From JBBIWA01 sp037439425 (GTDB lineage Bacteria > Acidobacteriota > Blastocatellia > RBC074): DNA of 63,791 bases. Each line of letters starts with the position of its first letter. Positions within the stretch are counted from its first letter, which is position 1. A model generated the notes under the pieces. That model saw only the letters and a list, made by a program, of their open reading frames with translations. It made no database searches and was not told the DNA's origin. This document shows positions 42,530-52,136 of this stretch, one piece after another. The stretch spans positions 1 through 63,791 of the forward strand of contig JBBIWA010000026.1 of the NCBI GenBank assembly GCA_037439425.1, read 5' to 3'. The position numbers were made by a program, and so were the translations under genes.

Positions 42530-43315
42530 ATGGTGAAGAAAAGGCAAAGTTTCCTCTGATTTGCAAAACGAACATTTTAGCTGAGGGGCTCAAGTTGGAC
42601 AAGGAAGGGAGGGCTTCCAGAATTCCCGCTCAAGCGGGAAACGAGGAGCCCCGAGTGTGCCGCCGCAGGTGCCTCACTGAGTCAGATGGCGCACTGATAG
42701 CGGAATATCGTAGATAGTAGCAGCAGCAAACGGCCGCCGCCCGAGCTTCGAGGAAACTTGTTTACCCGCTCCGGAGCTCCGGTACCGCTGATTGAAAAGT
42801 AGGCCGCTTCGTCGCCATCTTTCTCCGCTCGCTGCGGAGCGGAGCGGAGCCTGATTAAGAGCCGTCGGGTTCTTCGCTCAAATACCACAACCACAATGCT
42901 GCTAGAACTCTCCACGACGATCTCGGAAAAACTTACCCTCAAGATCGCCCACAAGGAGCACCACGATTGGCCTTCACGAAACTTCTGATAGAGCCGAGCA
43001 GCGCGCCTCAAACACCTGCTGCGCTAAAAGCGCCAGCCCACCTAGAGCAGGTAAAAGACCATTGAGAGCTTGGGGCTGGGAAGTGACCACGAGTTGTGTT
43101 CCCATTCATAGCCGTCCTTCTTGTGGACTTTGAACTGAAGGCTTCTCGATTCGAGAGCGTGAAGGCCCGATCCTGGTAATCGTCGCCGCCTTCTCTCGGG
43201 CCACTTGCGGTCAGCTACGAGTTGTGATAGCTCAGCTTACCTTCTGCGTTGCAGGAAGATCGAACTTGTAGCGACTCGCGCTCGACAAAGCGGTGCTTGA
43301 ATTGTATCGCTCAAT
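42530..43315. other. 786-bp region without an intact gene; hairpins and a possible relic
   Basis: Contains a perfect hairpin (ttcccgct-ca-agcgggaa, 42623-42640) and a second one (ctccgc-tcgct-gcggag) near 42830. On the minus strand, 43042-43140 reads FKVHKKDGYEWEHNSW then SLPSPKLSMVFYLL and stop, which looks like the end of an outer-membrane beta-barrel protein, but nothing upstream continues it. A longer minus frame at 42682-43011 is not convincing. Confidence 0.5.
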
Positions 43316-44092
43316 TCAAGAGGCCACGGTCTTGCGCTGTTTGAGATGCCACGGCCTTGCGCCGTGGAGTTTCACGTTTGTGGCTACACACGCGAGCAAG
43401 ATTCTTTTGAGATGCCACGGCCTTGTGTCACTGCTCGGAAACTTGAAATCATCCAGGAGTGACACAGCCGGATAAAGCTGCTGCATACGCGCGATCCACT
43501 GATCGAGGAACCGGCGCACTTCACTCGCTGTCTTACCCCCCAGCTCGACATCAGCGCGATAACCCAGCGGCGCAAGTTTCAGCGCCGTGTGTTGCCAGTC
43601 GTTCAGCAGACGATTCAGGCGCAGCGCTGCATGAAAGCGGCGATCCACAGCCGCGCCGCTTTCCCAAAGGCTTGCTTTTCGCGCATCGAACGGATCGTTG
43701 GTCATGACCACCTCGCTCACGCACGCCATCTCAAGCACGCGGTCGAGATGCTCTCGTATGTTTTGCGAGCGAAAGGAGGCCCGTGCTGGTGTGAGGTCGG
43801 GCGCTGCCGGGTCTAGCCCGAAAGCAGTGAGCACGGTGACGACACCGCGCGTCGCCTCGGAGAGAGGGGTGTTTTCCACAAACAGCGTCTGCCAGATCAG
43901 ACCCGCCTGCTCCGTCTTGTGCATCCGCCAAAAGCGTTCAGGAGTGACATCAGTCGCGCGAAACATTTCGGCAACCAGATAATGATAGGTGAGTAACTCA
44001 TCAATGCCGAAAAGGCTCAAGCTTCCAAACTCGGGAGCGAACAGGTGAGTGTGAATATCAATGACCGGGGTCTGAGAGACAACCTCTTCCAC
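43316..44092 (-). pseudogene. uxaC: Truncated glucuronate isomerase (UxaC-like)
   Basis: The N-terminal half of a UxaC-type isomerase (D-glucuronate to D-fructuronate) is clear: TPVIDIHTHLFAPEFGSLSL (metal-binding HxH), LLTYHYLVAEMF, RVLEMACVSEVVMTNDPFDA and YPAVSLLDDFKFPSS. Family length is above 400 residues; here homology stops at about residue 222. The last 36 codons (RPWHLKRILLACVATNVKLH, then RPWHLKQRKTVAS) are translated repeat DNA. So the active C-terminal half is missing, and the repeat insertion or a deletion ended the gene. Confidence 0.78.
43318..43430. repeat. Tandem units of gccacggccttg palindrome at the uxaC break
   Basis: tttgagatgccacggccttg occurs exactly at 43340-43359 and 43406-43425 (66 bp apart); a third, diverged unit (gaggccacggtcttgcgctg) lies at 43319-43338. 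The unit is itself palindromic (gccacggccttgcgccgtgg). It provides the new 3' end of the truncated isomerase gene. Confidence 0.75.
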
Positions 44093-44188
44093 CTGCCGTC
44101 GAAGCTCTGAGCTTTCCGTTAGAGGGGCGGACTCGGCGTGCTGGTGTTTTCGTCTTGCTGATCGTCATTTCTTCTCCTATCAAGCCAA

Positions 44189-45436
44189 TCACAAAAGAAT
44201 GTTGGTGGGCTGCCGTGCATCTGTAGGGTCGGCCCAGCGATGATTCGGGATGGTCGGCCTCCAGCCCGGCCTGAGTGGATCCTGGTCGTAAGGATACGAG
44301 CCCAGACGCTGGTAAGCCGCCATGTATTCAGCAAGTTTATCGCGGTCGAGTTTCACGCCAAGGCCCGGCCCCAGAGGCACTGCGATAGAGCCGTTCTCGT
44401 ATTTCAACTTACCACCTTCAATGATGTCGTCTTTGAGATGATGATAGTGCGCATCGGCAGCGAATGAGAGATTCGGGAGGACCGCTCCGAGGTGCAGCAT
44501 TGTCGCGAGTTGAATGCCCAGCTCGCCCGATGAGTGCACGGCAACGCCGAGCTGAAAGGTTTCACACACACCCGCCGCTTTGACACAGGGACGGATGCCG
44601 CCCCAGAAGGTTGTGTCGAGCAAGATCACGTCCACCGCAGTGTCGAGCACATTGGCTGCGAGTTGTTCGAAGTTGACGACCACAGTGTTGGTCGCTAGGG
44701 GCATCCTTACTTTCTCGCGCACGCGGCGCATCCCCGCCATACCGAAGACGGGGTCTTCCAGATAATCGTTGCGAATATCCTCAATCTGCTGACCAAACCA
44801 GATGGCGGTTTCCGTGGACCAGACGCCGTTGGGGTCGAAGCGGAAGTGATCACCTTTCAGTTCCTCTGCTACTGCACGATAACATTCCAGCTCGTATTCC
44901 GGCGCAAAGACTCCGCCTTTCAATTTGTGCGTTGTGAAGCCGTAGCGTTCTTTTAACGCGCGCGCGTGGGCGACGAGTTGCTCTAGGGTTCGCACCTCGC
45001 CCGTGCCATCCTTCGGGTTCGGGTAACGAAAGAAGAGATACGAGGCGAAAGGCACGCGCTCCCGCAAACGACCACCCAGAATGTCACATACCGGCACACC
45101 CCAGCTCTGTCCGAGGAGGTCGAGGCAGGCGAATTCGAGCGCAGCCAGGATTTGCGTGCGATTGTTGTAAAGCGAAGCCGTCGGGTTGGCGATGAGGAAG
45201 CGCATCTCTTCAAGGCGCGCCGGATCGTGGCCAACCAGATACGATTTCATCGCGCGAAAGACCGCTTCAGCCGATTCGCCCCCGCCGCCCATCTCACCGA
45301 GGCCGATCAATCCCTCGTCGGTTTCGACTTCGACGATGGTGCGGACGAAGCGGCCCCAATGACAGCCGTTCGCGTGACGCAGCGGCGCTTCCAAAGGAAC
45401 GCTGACCGTTGTCGCCCTGATGTCTGTGATCTTCAT
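44189..45436 (-). CDS. Enolase-superfamily sugar-acid dehydratase (glucarate dehydratase-like)
   Basis: 415 residues. Mandelate-racemase/muconate-lactonising fold with general base KxK in TTHKLKGGVF, metal ligands Asp in FRFDPNGVW, Glu in LEDPVFG and Asn in LATNTVV, and catalytic His in GVAVHSSGELGIQLATM. The set and spacing fit glucarate dehydratases, which convert D-glucarate to 5-keto-4-deoxyglucarate. It lies between the truncated glucuronate isomerase and the alpha-glucuronidase, so a role in uronate breakdown fits. The exact sugar acid is inference. Complete. Confidence 0.83.
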   Translation of the reverse strand: MKITDIRATTVSVPLEAPLRHANGCHWGRFVRTIVEVETDEGLIGLGEMGGGGESAEAVFRAMKSYLVGHDPARLEEMRFLIANPTASLYNNRTQILAALEFACLDLLGQSWGVPVCDILGGRLRERVPFASYLFFRYPNPKDGTGEVRTLEQLVAHARALKERYGFTTHKLKGGVFAPEYELECYRAVAEELKGDHFRFDPNGVWSTETAIWFGQQIEDIRNDYLEDPVFGMAGMRRVREKVRMPLATNTVVVNFEQLAANVLDTAVDVILLDTTFWGGIRPCVKAAGVCETFQLGVAVHSSGELGIQLATMLHLGAVLPNLSFAADAHYHHLKDDIIEGGKLKYENGSIAVPLGPGLGVKLDRDKLAEYMAAYQRLGSYPYDQDPLRPGWRPTIPNHRWADPTDARQPTNILL

Positions 45437-45498
45437 CCTAATGATCCATCTTCATAGTATTGAGCCGAAGGAATTCTAGCTCTGCTAGAAGCTGCCTG

Positions 45499-45575
45499 TA
45501 GCATAGGTCGCTCCTGGCGGAGCTAGGAAGCATCTGACCTACGTATGCTATAAACAGGCCGCGCCTACAACGCTA
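45499..45575 (-). repeat. Paired dispersed palindromic repeat (REP-like), copy set 2
   Basis: On the minus strand, units at 45525-45499 (tagctccgccaggagcgacc...) and 45575-45549 (tagcgttgtaggcgcggcct...) form the same kind of pair as at 19036-19114, with a 50-bp period. They lie between the alpha-glucuronidase and dehydratase genes. Confidence 0.75.
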
Positions 45576-45603
45576 AAGAGATCAGCTTTCAATAGTGGCA
45601 CCT

Positions 45604-47913
45604 TCACCAGATCAGGCTCTTCGCCTTGTATTCTTCGAGCGTCTTCTGCGGCTTCTCCACACCAGGGGGTAGGGGCCGCTTGGAGAAGGTTTGAAAATAG
45701 AGCAGGCAGGCATCGCGCCAATGAAGTGCATCGCGCTCTTGAATGGCCAGTTTCTTGGCCACCGCAGCGTGACGCTCCGGATCAATCATCCCTGAGAGCG
45801 CATCCCACTCTTTGCGCGTCGCCCGCACCCAATCCACCCCGCGCTGATAATGCAGCGCCAGCTCATCCCAGAAGGTGCGGCCTGAACGCAGGCGGTAATC
45901 CCACGGCACGTGGTGGAACCAGACTAGAAATTTCTCCGGGCAGGTAGCCAGAGTGCCAAGAAGGTCACGCACCGGGGGATGATATTGACTCACAGAATTG
46001 CTGCCGCTCCGCGTGCGGTCAAATCCCAGCCCCTTTTCATCAGCGCGATGGTAATAGGGCGGATTCCAGTCATCGCGCTGCTCCTTGTCCCACCACGGAG
46101 CCGGGCCGTAATGATGCCCGCCCCACATAATGTGATGCAGCCCCAGCGGCGTCATGTAATTCACTGCCGCCTCGTGTGATTCGAGCATCACTTGAGCCAG
46201 TGCGGCGACCGCTTTTTCTTCATTGGTTAAGGTCATCTTGATCCACTCCTCGGCAATCTGCCTTGAGGTGAGATCGGGATTCCAGGCCAGCCGACCGAAG
46301 GCGTACCAGTTGGCCTGAGCAAAGTGATGGCCAGTCCAGTTGCGATCCGAACCGGTATTGGCTACGCCTGCGATTCCTGTCAATCGTTGCTGGTAAAGAC
46401 TGCCGTCTACCACTTTCGCCACCGTCGAGCCAGGGCCTTTGGCATAGGTATCCGAATTGAAGAACTCGCGCCACATTTCGGCCAGAAACACGAGATGGTT
46501 TGAGAAGCCCAGGTACTCCTGTGTGATCTGCAGCTCAGGCATCAGCTGCGTCTTCGGCATCGCGCCAAAGAGTGGGTGGAATGGTTCGCGTGGTTGAAAG
46601 TCGATAGGGCCGTTCTTGACTTGCAGCAAAACGTTTGGCGCAAACTGTCCGTCAAAGGGCTGCAACTGTTCGTAGGCCGCTCCGGCTCGATCATAGCCCG
46701 GCTTCATGTCATAGACAAAAGCGCGCCACATGACGATGCCACGGTGCGGGGCCAGGGCAGCCGCGAGCATATTGGCACCGTCAACGTGGCTGCGGTTGTA
46801 GGTGCGCGGCCCCGGCTGAGCTTCGCTGTTGGCTTTGACCAGAAACCCGCCAAAGTCGGGGATGAGCTGATAGATTTCATCGGCCTTCTGTTTCCACCAC
46901 GCGGCAACTTCAGCATCGAAAGGGTCAGCCGTCTTCAAGCCGCCTAGTTCAATGGGCGCAGAGAAGCGGGCAGAGAGATAGACGCGCACGCCATAAGGTC
47001 GAAGGGCGTTGGCAATGGCCGCAGCCTTGCGCAAGTATTCAATCGCCAAGAACTGAGAATTGGCGTTGACGTTATTGAGCACCGCGCCATTGATGCCAAG
47101 CGAAGCATTAGCTCGCGCGTAATCGCGTAAACGTGGATCAATCTTGTCCGGTAACTCCTGCCAGTTCCATAGTGACCGTCCGGCATACCCGCGCTCGATG
47201 CTTCCATCGAGGTTATCCCAATGATTGAGCAAGCGCCGTTGCAGCCGCGGTTTCTGGCTGAGGTTGAGGTTGTTGATTGGTTGAAGCGTTTGCAGCAGAC
47301 GTAGGAAATGAAAGGCGCCATACAGCGCGCCGACTTCGCCGTTAGCGGCGATCACCGTCACTGAGCGCCCACCAAGCTTGATGGAACGAATGTGAAAGCC
47401 TTCCGGTCCCAATTCGGCCAGCGGCCAATTGAGTCTGGCGATCAACGACGAGCTCTTCGGCGTACCCACCACCACCGCGCCATCGCGGTCAACATCTGCA
47501 GCCAGTGGAATTGGACTCCCAAGCAGGCCCGCGCAGCCGTTAAGCATCTCGGCGCGAATTGCGTCGAAAGTTGCGGAGTCACCGGGCACCACAAGAGCAG
47601 TCACGCGAGACCGATAGAGATTAATCATCCGTTGAGGAAGCGGGTCGTAACGCAGCCACAGGCGATAACCATCTTCGGCTCTGGCTGTGACTCCCGTGAA
47701 AAACAGGATGATCACTGAGAGACGAGCGAGGAGTGCAGTTTGTCGTGGCTTATCAATGGATCGCTCGGTGAAGCCCGCGACAAACTGAACTCTGTTGGAC
47801 ATCTCTCGCGCTTGATTCATCCCGCAGCCATTCTCAGTTGTTTTGATCAGCTTCAGCGAATGCGTTAGGTCAGCGAGCATAGACTTCTCTTCGGTTTTAG
47901 TCCTCCTTTTCAT
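45604..47913 (-). CDS. Alpha-glucuronidase, GH67
   Basis: Up to 769 residues. GH67 removes 4-O-methylglucuronic acid from glucuronoxylan oligosaccharides. Family segments include LQRRLLNHWDNLDGSIERGY, DFGGFLVKANSEAQPGPRTY (acid/base region with Glu), GIVMWRAFVYD, LMPELQITQEYLGFSNHLVF, LGLHHIMWGGHHYGPAPW and FLVWFHHVPWDYRLRSGRTF. A hydrophobic export segment (LARLSVIILFFTGVTARAED) lies near residue 60, so the true start may be internal (47880, 47820 or 47802); ATG 47913 overlaps the preceding relic's stop. Central gene of the xylan/glucuronate locus. Confidence 0.88.
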   Translation of the reverse strand: MKRRTKTEEKSMLADLTHSLKLIKTTENGCGMNQAREMSNRVQFVAGFTERSIDKPRQTALLARLSVIILFFTGVTARAEDGYRLWLRYDPLPQRMINLYRSRVTALVVPGDSATFDAIRAEMLNGCAGLLGSPIPLAADVDRDGAVVVGTPKSSSLIARLNWPLAELGPEGFHIRSIKLGGRSVTVIAANGEVGALYGAFHFLRLLQTLQPINNLNLSQKPRLQRRLLNHWDNLDGSIERGYAGRSLWNWQELPDKIDPRLRDYARANASLGINGAVLNNVNANSQFLAIEYLRKAAAIANALRPYGVRVYLSARFSAPIELGGLKTADPFDAEVAAWWKQKADEIYQLIPDFGGFLVKANSEAQPGPRTYNRSHVDGANMLAAALAPHRGIVMWRAFVYDMKPGYDRAGAAYEQLQPFDGQFAPNVLLQVKNGPIDFQPREPFHPLFGAMPKTQLMPELQITQEYLGFSNHLVFLAEMWREFFNSDTYAKGPGSTVAKVVDGSLYQQRLTGIAGVANTGSDRNWTGHHFAQANWYAFGRLAWNPDLTSRQIAEEWIKMTLTNEEKAVAALAQVMLESHEAAVNYMTPLGLHHIMWGGHHYGPAPWWDKEQRDDWNPPYYHRADEKGLGFDRTRSGSNSVSQYHPPVRDLLGTLATCPEKFLVWFHHVPWDYRLRSGRTFWDELALHYQRGVDWVRATRKEWDALSGMIDPERHAAVAKKLAIQERDALHWRDACLLYFQTFSKRPLPPGVEKPQKTLEEYKAKSLIW

Positions 47914-48137
47914 TCCGCCTTCAACAGTTGATGTTTGCGCAAAAACTCTCTGATTGTGGCAAAACTATCTATCAGGGTCTGGCGGTTGAAGCCGCTATGC
48001 TTACCGCCACGAATCGTGACCAGCTGATTGGGCACGCCAGCCTTATCGAGCGCGGCGTGTAACCGCCTGGCATGGCTATAAGGCACTATCTCGTCCTGAT
48101 CGCCATGAATCGCTGGGTGGTAACCCAGGGCGAACAT
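47910..48137 (-). pseudogene. Alpha/beta-hydrolase (acetylxylan esterase-like) C-terminal relic
   Basis: About 75 residues remain: YHPAIHGDQDEIVPYSHARR (acid Asp region) followed by LVTIRGGKHSGFNR (catalytic His region), typical of family 'PPVLIIHGDKDxxVPYSHA...GGKHGGF'. The nucleophile half is missing; its 5' side is fused in another frame to a TonB-receptor relic. It overlaps the alpha-glucuronidase start by 4 bp, as in an operon, suggesting the full gene once belonged to the xylan locus. Confidence 0.75.
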
Positions 48138-48850
48138 AGTTGATCGGCGAAAGCGTGCGTGCCCACGTAGCCCACCTGCGCAGTAAATTGCCCGGGCCGT
48201 TCTCCTTCGACGAACATGTTGAATGAGTGGATCCTCTCGCGCATCGGTGTCCTCGGAAAGGTTGACGTCCCCGAATTGGATGGCAGCGGGATGAGGCCCG
48301 CTCCCAGGTCTGGCGGGGTGCTGGTGTTGATCAATCCTCGCCGCAGGGTGGTCACCGGGATAAACGGGTTGTTATTGATCTGCGGCATCTCCCAGGCGTT
48401 AGTGATCGGGAAGGAGTTTCTGAACTCGATGAAGGTCGTCGGGGCGGCCGATTGCCCGTAGCCTCCACGAATGACGGTCTTGTTGTTCCAGCGGATAGCA
48501 ATCCCGATTCGCAGCAGGAGCTGTTCCTTGCCCGAGTCGACCCTCCTGTCTTTGGGCACACCGCCCAGACCGCCGATATAAACCAGCCCAGCCTCCGGGT
48601 CGAAGCGGCTGACGCCGGTATGGTCTCTTGTCGGGAACGGGTAGAACTCCCAGCGCAGGCCGTAGGTCAGCGTGACCCGGCGGCCAATCTGCCAGTGGTC
48701 GCGCGCGTACAGCGCGTAGATATCCATCCGCAAGGCATTCGGGTTGATGAGCTGATCCACCTTGCCGGCTCGGCAGGCCCAGCAGAAAGTCCGCCCAGCT
48801 ATGAAGTTGCTGGCTCTCGGCTAAGCTGGCTGCATTGCCTTCAGCTAGTT
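48138..48850 (-). pseudogene. TonB-dependent receptor (acidobacterial type) internal fragment
   Basis: The frame contains MDIYALYARDHWQIGRRVTL, then TYGLRWEFYPFPTRDHTGVS, KTVIRGGYGQSAAPTTFIEF and RERIHSFNMFVEGERPGQFT, the middle-to-late beta-barrel of large acidobacterial TonB-dependent receptors. Upstream (near 48770-48840), HSWADFLLGLPSRQG continues the match in another frame, showing a frameshift near 48765. The N-terminal plug and the barrel end are missing; the 3' end is joined to the esterase relic. Confidence 0.82.
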
Positions 48851-49045
48851 CACATTTAACGAATCACCAAGGGGAACAGTCCAACCCGGTACTGGCCTGG
48901 GGGCGCACCGAGCCTGGAGCCTGGTACCCAGGTATACAAAAACTCGCTCCGCCCCTCCCTCCCCAGATGGGGCCAGGGCCAATCCAGATATAGTTCGAGT
49001 GACGAACTATATGGCCAGTTGCAATTTTTGTAGAGAGTGGCGCAG
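48851..49045. other. Intergenic region
   Basis: No gene or clear element recognised between the receptor relic and the hairpin repeats. Confidence 0.35.
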
Positions 49046-49155
49046 GGGATTTAGAGCGCTGCCAAGGGCAGATTGCTCTAAACCCAGCCCACAACGTTAC
49101 CCTTCAAACCTATCTTGGGATTTAGAGCGCTGCCAGGGATGGATTGCTCTAAACC
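49046..49155. repeat. Two tandem hairpin units (tttagagc...gctctaaa)
   Basis: Units at 49046-49084 and 49117-49155, 71 bp apart, each a hairpin with tttagagc paired to gctctaaa around gctgccaaggg-type loops. The second unit overlaps the last codons of the Rho-N protein gene. Confidence 0.7.
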
Positions 49156-49472
49156 GTCGCTTTGTGAATCTGTCTTTTCAGATGATGAATACGGCGGCGG
49201 ACAGCCTTGAGTTGAACGTGATCGTGGGCGGCAAGAGCTTCATCCCGCTTCTTCTTGAGCGCTTTGATTTCAGCTTTGATCTTAGATTTGTCTATGCCCA
49301 CCACCTGATGGTGCAGATGCATATCAATGTTGAGAGCTTTGCACAGCGCTGCCAGCAGATGTTCCTTATTCAACTGAGTGTAGCCTTGCAATGCCGGATG
49401 CTCAATGCTGGCGGCAATCTCCCGCAGCTGAGCCACGGTCATATGCTTTAGTTCTTCGTATGTATGCGCCAT
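49149..49472 (-). CDS. Rho-N (SAP-like) domain protein
   Basis: 107 residues from ATG 49472 (AAAGGAGAA upstream); the longer frame is not supported. The N-terminal half (MTVAQLREIAASIEHPALQG, QLNKEHLLAALCKALNI) matches the Rho termination factor N-terminal helix-extended-loop-helix, a nucleic-acid-binding module. The C-terminal half is a basic coiled coil (KIKAEIKALKKKRDEALAAH). Probably a small DNA/RNA-binding protein. Confidence 0.72.
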   Translation of the reverse strand: MAHTYEELKHMTVAQLREIAASIEHPALQGYTQLNKEHLLAALCKALNIDMHLHHQVVGIDKSKIKAEIKALKKKRDEALAAHDHVQLKAVRRRIHHLKRQIHKATV

Positions 49473-49560
49473 AAACTTAATTCTCCTTTGCTGCAGTGAT
49501 GATAGAGTGAGAAAGAGTCTCTCCCCAATCCGATGGTTTGACAAGCAGGCGAAATACTGC

Positions 49561-51213
49561 TCACGCGCGCAAGTCTGCCGTGGGCAAGAAGCGCGGTGGT
49601 TGACGAAACTTAGTTGCCTGCTCAAAGGCGTAGGCCAGTTTGATCAATACCGGCTCGCTGTAGGCTCGCCCGAAGAAAGAGATCCCTACTGGCAGTCCAA
49701 AGATATAGCCCGCTGGAACGGTGATGTTCGGATATCCAGCTACTGCGGCTGGAGATGAGCTGCCGCCAGTGAAGTGATCTCCATTGACCAGATCGGTTAG
49801 CCAGGCTGGTCCACCAGTCGGCGCCACAATCGCATCTAGCCGGTGTGTGCGCATCACCGCGTCAATGCCCAGCCTTCTTGCGAGGCGATGGTTTTTCGCC
49901 AGGGCACGCCGATAGGCCGGACTACTCAGTGGCCCTTTCTCCTCCGCTTTCAGGAAGATGTCCTGACCGAAGTAAGGCATCTCCTTTTCCCGATTCTTTT
50001 CGTTGAACTCGATAAGCTCTTTGAGGGATTTAATAGGTGCCTGAGGGCCAAGCCCGGCCAAGTACTTGTTCAGATCGGCCTTGAATTCATAAAGCAGCAC
50101 CTCAAACTCCGAATCATCGAATTTCCCGGCCGTGGTGATATTGGCTGGATCAATGATAATGGCGCCAAGACGTTTCATCACCTCGATAGCTTCACTCATC
50201 AGTCGGTCAACCCGGTCGTTGAAGCCAAAGAAGTTGCGCGCCACGCCGATGCGCGCGCCACGCAATCCGTGTGGATCTAAAAATTGGGTGTAGTCAGTAA
50301 ACGACCTGCCGCGGCTGTGCCTGGTGGCAGCATCGCGCGGATCAAGACCGGTCATAGCTCCAAGCAAGATTGCAGCGTCCGCGACGGTGCGCGCCATCGG
50401 ACCAGCAGTATCCTGGCTGTGTGCAATAGGGATGATTCCTGAACGGCTGACCAGTCCTAACGTCGGCTTGATTCCCACAATGGAGTTGGCATTTGCAGGG
50501 CAAACGATGGACCCATCGGTTTCAGTCCCGATGGCGGCGACACATAGGTTAGCTGCTACCGCAACGCCGGAGCCTGAGCTTGAGCCGCAAGGATTGCGAT
50601 CCAGCGCGTAAGGATTACGCGTCTGCCCGCCGCGCGCACTCCAGCCGCTGGTCGAGCGAGTCGATCGGAAGTTAGCCCATTCGCTCAGGTTTGTCTTGCC
50701 CAGGATGATCGCTCCAGCTTCGCGCAATTTTTGAACCACGAAAGCGTCTCTGGGCGAGATCGACTCAGCAAGCGCAAGCGAGCCAGCCGTGGTCCTCATC
50801 CGATCAGCCGTATCAAGGTTGTCTTTGATCAGAATGGGAATGCCGTGCAAAGGGCCACGCGGGCCTCTCGCTTTACGTTCTGCATCGAGCAAGTCAGCTA
50901 TCTCCAGCACCTGAGGATTGATCTCAATGACGGAGTTAAGGGCTGGACCTTGTTTGTCTATCTCTTCGATCCGGGCCAGGTATTTTTCAACTAGGGAGCG
51001 AGCGGTAAATTTACCCGATTTCATCCCTGCCTGCAGCTCGGCGATAGTTGCTTCTTCCAGCTCGAATGGCTGATGTTTGGCCGAAGAGGCAGAGGCGCCA
51101 GCTTCACTTTTCTGTGACCGGCCAGTAGCTATCACCGCTGCCATCGGCAGCAAACCATGTTGCAAGAAATCTCTTCGCTTCCACGGGGAACTGCTGGGGC
51201 TTTGCTTGTTCAT
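49561..51213 (-). CDS. Tat-exported amidase (amidase signature family)
   Basis: 550 residues. Twin-arginine signal WKRRDFLQHGLLPMAAVIA at about 12-30. The catalytic triad of the amidase signature family is present: Lys in GIPILIKDNLDTADRM, the first Ser in GSSSGSGVAVAANLC and the nucleophile Ser in GTETDGSIVCPANANSIVGI. It hydrolyses amide bonds in the periplasm; substrate unknown. Start ATG 51213. Complete, with no obvious operon partner. Confidence 0.9.
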   Translation of the reverse strand: MNKQSPSSSPWKRRDFLQHGLLPMAAVIATGRSQKSEAGASASSAKHQPFELEEATIAELQAGMKSGKFTARSLVEKYLARIEEIDKQGPALNSVIEINPQVLEIADLLDAERKARGPRGPLHGIPILIKDNLDTADRMRTTAGSLALAESISPRDAFVVQKLREAGAIILGKTNLSEWANFRSTRSTSGWSARGGQTRNPYALDRNPCGSSSGSGVAVAANLCVAAIGTETDGSIVCPANANSIVGIKPTLGLVSRSGIIPIAHSQDTAGPMARTVADAAILLGAMTGLDPRDAATRHSRGRSFTDYTQFLDPHGLRGARIGVARNFFGFNDRVDRLMSEAIEVMKRLGAIIIDPANITTAGKFDDSEFEVLLYEFKADLNKYLAGLGPQAPIKSLKELIEFNEKNREKEMPYFGQDIFLKAEEKGPLSSPAYRRALAKNHRLARRLGIDAVMRTHRLDAIVAPTGGPAWLTDLVNGDHFTGGSSSPAAVAGYPNITVPAGYIFGLPVGISFFGRAYSEPVLIKLAYAFEQATKFRQPPRFLPTADLRA

Positions 51214-51703
51214 TTCATCCTCTTCTTCAGCTTTTTGTCCAATAACGCATGACTCAGATTGGTGTTGCTCAGATATTCCTACTATAAGGGTTAAGCAAAA
51301 TCAAAGCGTGCGAGTAAGAATTAGCAGCTAGCGATCTGCGGGTGTGGCCGATTTGCAAGCTGCAGCTCGGCAGAATTGGCACTCCCCGCGCTTCACTGGT
51401 CGGAGAACCTAAATCACCAGAAGCTGCTGCCACCCGCCAACCGCAAGATAAATGCAATGGCTCTGAAAGTTTGGGCTGAGAAAGCCTCCGCCCAGGCCAG
51501 GGGACGGACAAGATAAGACCTTACTGAGATCGTTGCCATCTGGCACATCGGTTGCTGCTTACTTGTCATGGGCTGAAGCCAAATTCGTTCGGGCAGATGA
51601 AAGCTATGGCTGGGTAGCGCAGCCAGTTGCTTGGGAGGGGAGTTTTGCTTGAGTCTGCCATCAGCTAGCTGTGGCGTCGTCCTCGGGAAAGTCAAGAGCA
51701 GTT
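51214..51703. other. 490-bp intergenic region
   Basis: No intact gene. A plus-strand open stretch, 51412-51516 (KLLPPANRKINAMALKVWAE, then stop), looks protein-like but is isolated and unidentified. Confidence 0.4.
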
Positions 51704-52102
51704 ATGGCAACCAGACGTCTCAAGAAAAAACGCAGTCAGGAGGCGGTGAAGCCGCCTGAGCCATCAAAGTCACAAGCGTTTGATCCGGTGACTGCTGAGC
51801 CGAACGCGCTGCGTGAGAGCGTCTACAGGGCTCTCTTAAGGCTCAGCCCGGAAGAGAGGATGGCAATGCGAGGTGAGCTTTTAGCCGGTCTTCGTCAGGC
51901 AGGGGTCAATATCAACAATTGTCTCTTTGCACTTGGGACAGTCGCCAGAACAATTGATGAAGTGACGCCCTCGGATTTAGCCTACCTCATCCGTTTTGTT
52001 CGTCTCAACGCGCCCCAGGCGCTGCGGATGATTGCGGAGCCACTGGCTAGGCTGCTGGCTTCTGATGATGGAAAGAGGCGAACTTCACGCCTGGCGGCTT
52101 GA
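51704..52102 (+). CDS. Hypothetical protein, unknown
   Basis: 132 residues from ATG 51704 (MATRRLKKKRSQEAVKPPEP). The basic, proline-rich N-terminus is followed by a helical domain (LRESVYRALLRLSPEERMAM, LLAGLRQAGVNINNCLFALG, TPSDLAYLIRFVRLNAPQAL). Cytoplasmic, family not recognised. It lies 34 bp upstream of the VWFA-related gene on the same strand, so it may be co-transcribed. Confidence 0.6.
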   Translation: MATRRLKKKRSQEAVKPPEPSKSQAFDPVTAEPNALRESVYRALLRLSPEERMAMRGELLAGLRQAGVNINNCLFALGTVARTIDEVTPSDLAYLIRFVRLNAPQALRMIAEPLARLLASDDGKRRTSRLAA

Positions 52103-52136
52103 CAGTTGCAGGAGAGGTGAAAGAGAGGTGAGCAAA

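Noticed and set aside
42682..43011. 109-codon minus-strand frame in the uvrA-uxaC gap
   Set aside because: Crosses palindromic repeats; no conserved motif, although the first 50 residues look somewhat protein-like.
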